32,630 nt of DNA from Nitrosomonas sp. (GTDB lineage: Bacteria; Pseudomonadota; Gammaproteobacteria; Burkholderiales; Nitrosomonadaceae): the NCBI GenBank assembly GCA_020852475.1, contig JADZAR010000086.1:1-32630 (forward strand). The letters are read 5' to 3'. The notes below the pieces were generated by a model that saw only the letters and a program-made list of their open reading frames with translations, was not told the origin of the DNA and ran no database searches. Position 1 is the stretch's first letter. Each line of letters starts with the position of its first letter. Below, piece after piece: positions 27,803 through 32,630 of this stretch. The position numbers and the translations under genes are program-made.

Positions 27803-28393
27803 CTAATATCCTTTACTCGCTTTGTGATAATCATCCGCCGTACATTGTTCAGCGGATTCATAATCACGAACAAACGGATCATCAATAACCCCTTTCTTGC
27901 TGAACTGGGTTTGACTTGGTTTTGCTGTGCTGGATTGTACTGAGGACTCGATGCCACCTTGACGGGATACTTGCGGGGTAGTTGACGAGGTACTCGACAA
28001 GGTACCCGAATTATCGTCAAAAATAGCTTTGGTTCTTTTATTTCGTTTGCTGTTGGTTATAGATGACCCGGTTTTTCCACCCTGGCTTTGCTTTAGCTTA
28101 CGTTGAGCCAAATGTTCTCGATAATCTTCCAGTTCAGGACAGATGATAAACTCACCATCAATTGCAAAAAAGGACATAACAGCAGGAAGGGAGGCAGATA
28201 CTTGATCTGTAGAAAATCCAAGGATTTTAGCCAGATCATCCTGATCACTTGGCAAGCGCTGATTGACCCAACATTCCAGTCGCATTGTGTAGAACAATCC
28301 TCGGGATTGTAGTGACATGGTGCGAAAGGAAATTTCGGCAAGAATTGTCGCCGCATACTCCTGGTATGCCGGTGGTTTACGGTTCTGAGCCAT
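27803..28393 (-). CDS. DUF1376/replication-like protein of the mobile element
   Basis: A 196-aa protein. The first 95 residues resemble the winged-helix part of phage replication-associated proteins (DUF1376-like): MRLECWVNQRLPSDQDDLAK near 37-56 followed by ILGFSTDQV. The rest is a Ser/Thr/Gln/Lys-rich low-complexity tail. It may bind DNA in element replication; this is a weak family call. It sits 9 nt after the AlpA-like gene, whose TAG stop is part of its TAGGAG ribosome-binding site, and 5 nt before the HTH/zinc gene. Confidence 0.6.
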   Translation of the reverse strand: MAQNRKPPAYQEYAATILAEISFRTMSLQSRGLFYTMRLECWVNQRLPSDQDDLAKILGFSTDQVSASLPAVMSFFAIDGEFIICPELEDYREHLAQRKLKQSQGGKTGSSITNSKRNKRTKAIFDDNSGTLSSTSSTTPQVSRQGGIESSVQSSTAKPSQTQFSKKGVIDDPFVRDYESAEQCTADDYHKASKGY

Positions 28394-28402
28394 ACAAGAC
28401 TC

Positions 28403-28645
28403 CTACACCGTGTTTTTGCGGGCAGTTTCGAGTTTCAAAACCAATGTGCGGATTTCATCCTCAGATTTGCTGGCGATGCGCGCTGCGTTGATTGCATCGA
28501 CTTCATAATCAGGCCATGCTGCTGCACGAATTCCAATTTTTACCGGTTTGGGGAACAAACCTTCAGTAATGCGATTGTAGATAGTTGAGCGCGAATAACC
28601 GGTTCTTTCTTTTACGTCAGGGAACCGTAAGAATTTATGTTGCAT
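28403..28645 (-). CDS. AlpA-family regulator / excisionase-like protein
   Basis: An 80-aa protein with an AlpA-type (MerR-like winged) helix-turn-helix: LRFPDVKERTGYSRSTIYNR (6-25) followed by FPKPVKIG and the WPDYEVDAI wing. AlpA proteins activate integrase/excision genes in cryptic prophages and islands. The ATG has AGGAG 7 nt upstream. It heads the cassette that ends with the integrase, so it probably controls excision. Confidence 0.88.
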   Translation of the reverse strand: MQHKFLRFPDVKERTGYSRSTIYNRITEGLFPKPVKIGIRAAAWPDYEVDAINAARIASKSEDEIRTLVLKLETARKNTV

Positions 28646-28742
28646 GTTGGTACTCCTTTGAGTATTGATGGCAGTATCAACATGATATGAATGCTGCGTC
28701 CTCTTTAAAAGGAAGAAAAAAATTTACTTTTTTTCTAAAAAT

Positions 28743-29675
28743 TTATTGCGCTAAAAAATTTTCACCAAATTCCAGTGAGAGTTGTCCATAGAGGCGAACA
28801 ACAACATTAAAGTTAAATACATCTTTAATTTTCTTTCGTGCAGTAGTTCGTAATACATCAATTGGCGAAAAATTATCGGGTGCATATGGCCATAGTGAAT
28901 CAGCAATAACCTTGTCATTTATTTTTACATGCATTATCGATGCCCACATTTCAAGATCAAATATCTGTCTAATTTTATAAAGTTCCCAGTCATCTAAATC
29001 TTTCTGGGTAAATGGGCGTCTTATTCGCTCCCCTTCATTTCTTCTTATCTCTGCAAGCCAGTTTTTGAAATGAGTGATGATAGTTTCGTCATCATACTGT
29101 GTATCGACGGTGATGGGACTGCCATTTAAAGGTCGCCCATATGATAAGTAAGGGTTTCCTATATCTTCTAAAAATTTTTCAATAGGTTCATCAAATTTTT
29201 TTGCATATGAGTTCTCATCAAACTTTTCAAAGAATATTGCTATTTGATGTTCATACTCTCCAAAAAAAGAAGTTGGGTCATCCGTGCCCATTTCATCGAG
29301 CGCTTTGTGCCAAAGTGACATTAATTCATCATATTTTTTTCCAAGCTGAAGCAAATCATCATCTCGAATAGCCGATCGAAAATAAAGTGCTTCTGACGCT
29401 GTTAGATCATAAACTGGGCGATTATTCTGTGAAACAGAATATATTAGTGAATCAGGTCGAGGTGTTGCTAATAATAAACTTAGAAGAGTTTCTCTCGATT
29501 CTTCCGAATTTTTTCCAGTGGAGTCTCTATATTTTTTCCCAAATTCATATAAATCTAATACCTTTTGTCGTTTACGTATTTCACGAAACCAATCTATTAT
29601 GTTCAAATTTGTCGCATAGGTTTTGTTTTTAAACCAATCAGGTAAATCTTTAACTGATGTGATCCTCTGTTTCAT
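28743..29675 (-). CDS. DUF6387-like uncharacterised protein
   Basis: About 310 aa from the chosen ATG (MKQRITSVKDLPDWF); the frame also opens at TTG 29702, nine codons earlier. The N-terminal VKDLPDWFKNKTYATNLNII block resembles DUF6387, a family without known function; this is from memory, not from a search. No membrane segment, signal or catalytic motif is seen; the protein is rich in charged and aromatic residues. The gene is strikingly AT-rich compared with hsdM next door. It lies divergent to hsdM in the accessory region, a context shared with many phage-defence accessory genes, but no activity can be claimed. Confidence 0.6.
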   Translation of the reverse strand: MKQRITSVKDLPDWFKNKTYATNLNIIDWFREIRKRQKVLDLYEFGKKYRDSTGKNSEESRETLLSLLLATPRPDSLIYSVSQNNRPVYDLTASEALYFRSAIRDDDLLQLGKKYDELMSLWHKALDEMGTDDPTSFFGEYEHQIAIFFEKFDENSYAKKFDEPIEKFLEDIGNPYLSYGRPLNGSPITVDTQYDDETIITHFKNWLAEIRRNEGERIRRPFTQKDLDDWELYKIRQIFDLEMWASIMHVKINDKVIADSLWPYAPDNFSPIDVLRTTARKKIKDVFNFNVVVRLYGQLSLEFGENFLAQ

Positions 29676-29823
29676 ATACGTCTTTCGCTCCGGGTATAAC
29701 AACAGCTTTCCTGCTTGGAATAAAATGTTTTATCACTATTCTTAATAAGAAGTTACAAGCCTTTTGGCTTATCCAGTGCAGTACGTTGCTGTATATTATC
29801 GTATTTCAAAATAACAAGAATCT

Positions 29824-32256
29824 ATGGCAATCAAAAAATCCGAGCTTTATTCTTCCCTGTGGTCGAGTTGCGATGAACTGCGTGGCGGCATGGACGCCAG
29901 CCAGTACAAGGACTACGTGCTGGTGATGCTGTTCATCAAATACGTCAGCGACAAATATGCGGGCCAGCCGTTTGCGCCGATCAAGATTCCGCCAGGCGCG
30001 AGTTTCAAGGATATGGTGGCGCTGAAAGGCAAGCCCACCATCGGCGATGACATCAATAAGAAAATCATCGCGCCGCTGGCCAATGCCAATAAATTATCCA
30101 GCATGCCGGATTTCAACGACCCGGAAAAACTCGGCAGCGGCAAGGACATGGTCGACCGGCTGACCAATCTGATCGCCATTTTTGAAAACAAGGCGCTCGA
30201 TTTCAGCAAGAACCGCGCGGAAGGCGACGACATTCTCGGCGATGCCTACGAATACCTGATGCGCCATTTCGCCACCGAGAGCGGCAAGAGCAAGGGGCAA
30301 TTCTACACCCCGGCGGAAGTCAGCCGCATCATGGCGCGCATCATCGGTATCGGTCTGGCGGATACCACCGCATCAACCACGGTGTATGACCCCACCTGCG
30401 GTTCCGGCTCGTTGCTGCTGAAAGTGGCCGATGCCGCCAAAACCAAGGTATCGCTGTACGGTCAGGAAAAAGACGCCGCCACCAGCGGACTGGCGCGCAT
30501 GAATATGATCCTGCACGGCAACCCCGGCGCGGAGATCAAGCAAGGCAATACCCTGGCCAATCCGTTGTTTTTCGATGAACATGGGAATTTCAAAACTTTC
30601 GATTACGTCGTCGCCAATCCGCCGTTCAGCGACAAGCGCTGGGGCAACGGCGTCGATACCGGCAACGATCCGTTTCAACGTTTCGATGGTTTCGGCATTC
30701 CGCCGGATAAAAACGGCGATTACGCTTATCTGCTGCACATCATCCGTTCGCTGAAAAGCCACGGCAAAGGCGCGTGCATTTTGCCGCACGGCGTGCTGTT
30801 CCGCGGCAATGTCGAAGCAGCCATCCGCGCAGCCATCATCCGCAAGGGGCTGATCAAGGGCATCATTGGCCTGCCCGCCAACCTGTTTTACGGCACCGGC
30901 ATTCCGGCGTGCATCATCGTCATCGACAAGGAAAACGCGCAAAACCGCAAGGGCATTTTCATGATCGACGCCGGTAAGGGCTTCATGAAAGACGGCAACA
31001 AAAACCGCCTGCGCGAAATGGACATCCACAAAATTGTCGACGTGTTCAACAAACAGACTGAAATCCCAGGCTACAGCAAAATCGTAGCGTTCAACGAGAT
31101 CGACAAAAACGAATTCAACCTCAACATCCCGCGCTACATCGACAGTTCCGAAGCCGAAGACCTGCAAGACATCGAAGCGCATCTGCTGGGCGATATCCCC
31201 AAAGCCGATATCGAGGCGCTGCACGATTACTGGGCCGTGTGCCCTACCCTGAAATCGGCGTTATTCGCCGAGGCCAAACGCAGTCCCAACTATCTGAGCC
31301 TGAAAGTCAGCAAGGACGACATCAAGCCAACCATCTTCGGGCACCCCGAGTTTGCCGGATACATGGCGGATATGAACCGCGTGTTCAGCCAGTGGGAAAA
31401 CAACACCACCGCCGCATTGAAAGCGCTGCAACCCGGCTTTCATCCGAAGGACATCATCCACACCATCAGCGAAGCGTTGCTCGCCACTTACCAAAGCCGC
31501 GCGTTGATCGACCGGTATGACGTCTACCAGCACCTGATGAATTACTGGTTTGACGTGATGCAGGACGATTGCTACCTGATCGCCGCCGACGGTTGGCAAG
31601 CACCCACGTACCGCATCGTGGAAGAAAAGAAAACCAAGGACGGTCAAGTCAGCAAAACCGTCGATAAAGGCTGGACCTGCGATCTGGTTCCGAAAACACT
31701 CGTGATTAATCGCTACTTTGCCGCGCAGCAACAAGCCATCGACGCGCTCAATACCGAACTGGAAACGTTACAAAGCCGGTTAACGGAAATGGAAGAAGAA
31801 CACGGCGGCAACGCCGACGAAGGCGGCGCATTGGCCGCGCTCGATAAAATTAACAAAGCCAGCATCAGCGCGCGCCTGAAGGAAATCAAAAACGACCCGG
31901 ATTCGATAGAAGAAGAAAGCGTTCTCAAGCAATACCTGCACCTACTGGAACAGGAAGCGGCCAGCAAAAAAGCCATCAGCACCGCCGAAATCGCGCTGGA
32001 TGCCGAACTGCTGGCGTTTTATCCCACCTTGACCCAAGACCAGATCAAGCAACTGGTGGTCGACGATAAATGGATCGCCGCCATCGACCGAGACATTCAC
32101 ACCGAGATGGATCGCATCAGCCAGCGCCTGGCGCAACGCATCAGGGAACTCGCCGAGCGTTACGAAACGCCGCTGCCGCAGCAAAACCAGCAGGTGGCGG
32201 AACTGGAACAAGCCGTCAATGCGCACCTGGAAAAGATGGGGTTTGCATGGAACTGA
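29824..32256 (+). CDS. hsdM: Type I restriction-modification system, DNA N6-adenine methyltransferase subunit (long form)
   Basis: HsdM methylates adenine using S-adenosylmethionine and, with HsdS, forms the modification enzyme and the core of the restriction complex. The 810-aa protein has an N-terminal HsdM helical domain (about 5-145), SAM motif DPTCGSGS (189-196) and catalytic NPPF (265-268). Typical HsdM proteins are near 500-550 aa; here the region beyond about residue 480 is an extension with a charged coiled coil (around 635-720). It is GC-rich with codon use unlike the divergent DUF6387-like gene. The stop overlaps the hsdS start by 10 nt. HsdR is not in the window. Confidence 0.93.
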   Translation: MAIKKSELYSSLWSSCDELRGGMDASQYKDYVLVMLFIKYVSDKYAGQPFAPIKIPPGASFKDMVALKGKPTIGDDINKKIIAPLANANKLSSMPDFNDPEKLGSGKDMVDRLTNLIAIFENKALDFSKNRAEGDDILGDAYEYLMRHFATESGKSKGQFYTPAEVSRIMARIIGIGLADTTASTTVYDPTCGSGSLLLKVADAAKTKVSLYGQEKDAATSGLARMNMILHGNPGAEIKQGNTLANPLFFDEHGNFKTFDYVVANPPFSDKRWGNGVDTGNDPFQRFDGFGIPPDKNGDYAYLLHIIRSLKSHGKGACILPHGVLFRGNVEAAIRAAIIRKGLIKGIIGLPANLFYGTGIPACIIVIDKENAQNRKGIFMIDAGKGFMKDGNKNRLREMDIHKIVDVFNKQTEIPGYSKIVAFNEIDKNEFNLNIPRYIDSSEAEDLQDIEAHLLGDIPKADIEALHDYWAVCPTLKSALFAEAKRSPNYLSLKVSKDDIKPTIFGHPEFAGYMADMNRVFSQWENNTTAALKALQPGFHPKDIIHTISEALLATYQSRALIDRYDVYQHLMNYWFDVMQDDCYLIAADGWQAPTYRIVEEKKTKDGQVSKTVDKGWTCDLVPKTLVINRYFAAQQQAIDALNTELETLQSRLTEMEEEHGGNADEGGALAALDKINKASISARLKEIKNDPDSIEEESVLKQYLHLLEQEAASKKAISTAEIALDAELLAFYPTLTQDQIKQLVVDDKWIAAIDRDIHTEMDRISQRLAQRIRELAERYETPLPQQNQQVAELEQAVNAHLEKMGFAWN

Positions 32257-32630
32257 AGCCGGGTTACAAGCAGACTGAGGTGGGGGTGATTCCGGAGGAT
32301 TGGGATGTTGTAGAAATTGGTGAAATCTCCAAAACATCAAGTGGCACAACCCCAGCAAGATCACAAGAGGAGCGATATTTTAAGAAAGGTGAATTTCACT
32401 GGATAAAGACAATGGATCTGAATAATTCATTGATCAAAGATTCTGAAGAAAAAGTTACAGTCTTGGCTTTAAAGGAAACGTGTTTACAGATGTATCCAAT
32501 TGGAACGGTGTTAATAGCAATGTATGGTGGATTTAACCAGATTGGCAGGACGGGTCTTTTAGGTATTAATGCTTCGGTTAATCAGGCTCTTGTTGCAATT
32601 CAATTGGTACGTGAGAAAGTAGAGCCTAGA
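32247..32630 (+). CDS. hsdS: Type I restriction-modification specificity subunit HsdS, N-terminal part (cut by window edge)
   Basis: The 128 codons present start MELKPGYKQTEVGVIPEDWD, the typical opening of HsdS, followed by the first target-recognition domain (SSGTTPARS, then a YPIGTVLIAMYGG block). HsdS gives the system its DNA sequence specificity. The ATG at 32247 lies inside the end of hsdM, a 10-nt overlap indicating translational coupling. The sequence becomes AT-rich soon after the conserved start, as often seen in exchangeable recognition domains. It continues past the right edge. Confidence 0.92.
   Translation, partial: MELKPGYKQTEVGVIPEDWDVVEIGEISKTSSGTTPARSQEERYFKKGEFHWIKTMDLNNSLIKDSEEKVTVLALKETCLQMYPIGTVLIAMYGGFNQIGRTGLLGINASVNQALVAIQLVREKVEPR

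Noticed and set aside
30373..31224. A 283-codon open frame on the minus strand inside hsdM
   Set aside because: It lies wholly opposite the well-supported hsdM gene, has no recognisable domain, and its composition is that expected of the reverse frame of a GC-rich gene.

Overview
The window reads as a betaproteobacterial chromosome, most likely an ammonia oxidiser of the Nitrosomonas group. This rests on gene order (rplU-rpmA-obgE-proB divergent from ispB; a rho gene next to tRNAs) and on the general look of the proteins; no search was run. Roughly the first 22.7 kb is core chromosome and the last 9.5 kb is accessory DNA.

Core part. The left edge cuts an IS200/IS605-type element (first 31 codons of TnpA plus a subterminal hairpin). 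Then come lysC, tRNA-Ser(GCU), two tandem MacB/FtsX-type ABC permeases, a very long SNF2-family helicase, a dicarboxylate/amino-acid:cation symporter, and a tonB-exbB-exbD operon joined by TAATG stop/start overlaps with a Fur-box-like site upstream. These are followed by a minus-strand run: an HGSNAT/DUF1624 membrane protein, a PilH/CheY-like regulator, a PilI/CheW-like protein and argB. Next are proB, obgE, rpmA and rplU, with a terminator between rpmA and obgE. ispB lies divergently and its promoter region is shared with rplU. An AlkA-type glycosylase, trxA, rho and a Pro-Arg-His tRNA operon with a good sigma70 promoter close the core part.

Accessory part. Past tRNA-His there is about 600 bp without a gene. 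It holds a perfect 14-bp inverted repeat, a tRNA/tmRNA 3'-end-like fragment and a pair of ATACCCCCA repeats, which may mark an island end. Then, all on the minus strand: a HigBA-type toxin-antitoxin pair whose toxin is broken, a small secreted repeat protein, an XRE regulator with an uncharacterised 326-aa partner, and a compact mobile-element cassette (AlpA - DUF1376-like - HTH/zinc protein - tyrosine integrase). The XRE promoter carries a palindrome that runs into the start codon and predicts a leaderless mRNA. The HTH/zinc gene has a 1-nt frameshift. At the right edge a DUF6387-like gene lies divergent from a type I restriction-modification locus (hsdM and the start of hsdS).

The least explained items are the XRE/326-aa module with its operator, the DUF6387-like gene beside hsdMS, and the decay of the toxin and of the HTH/zinc gene.
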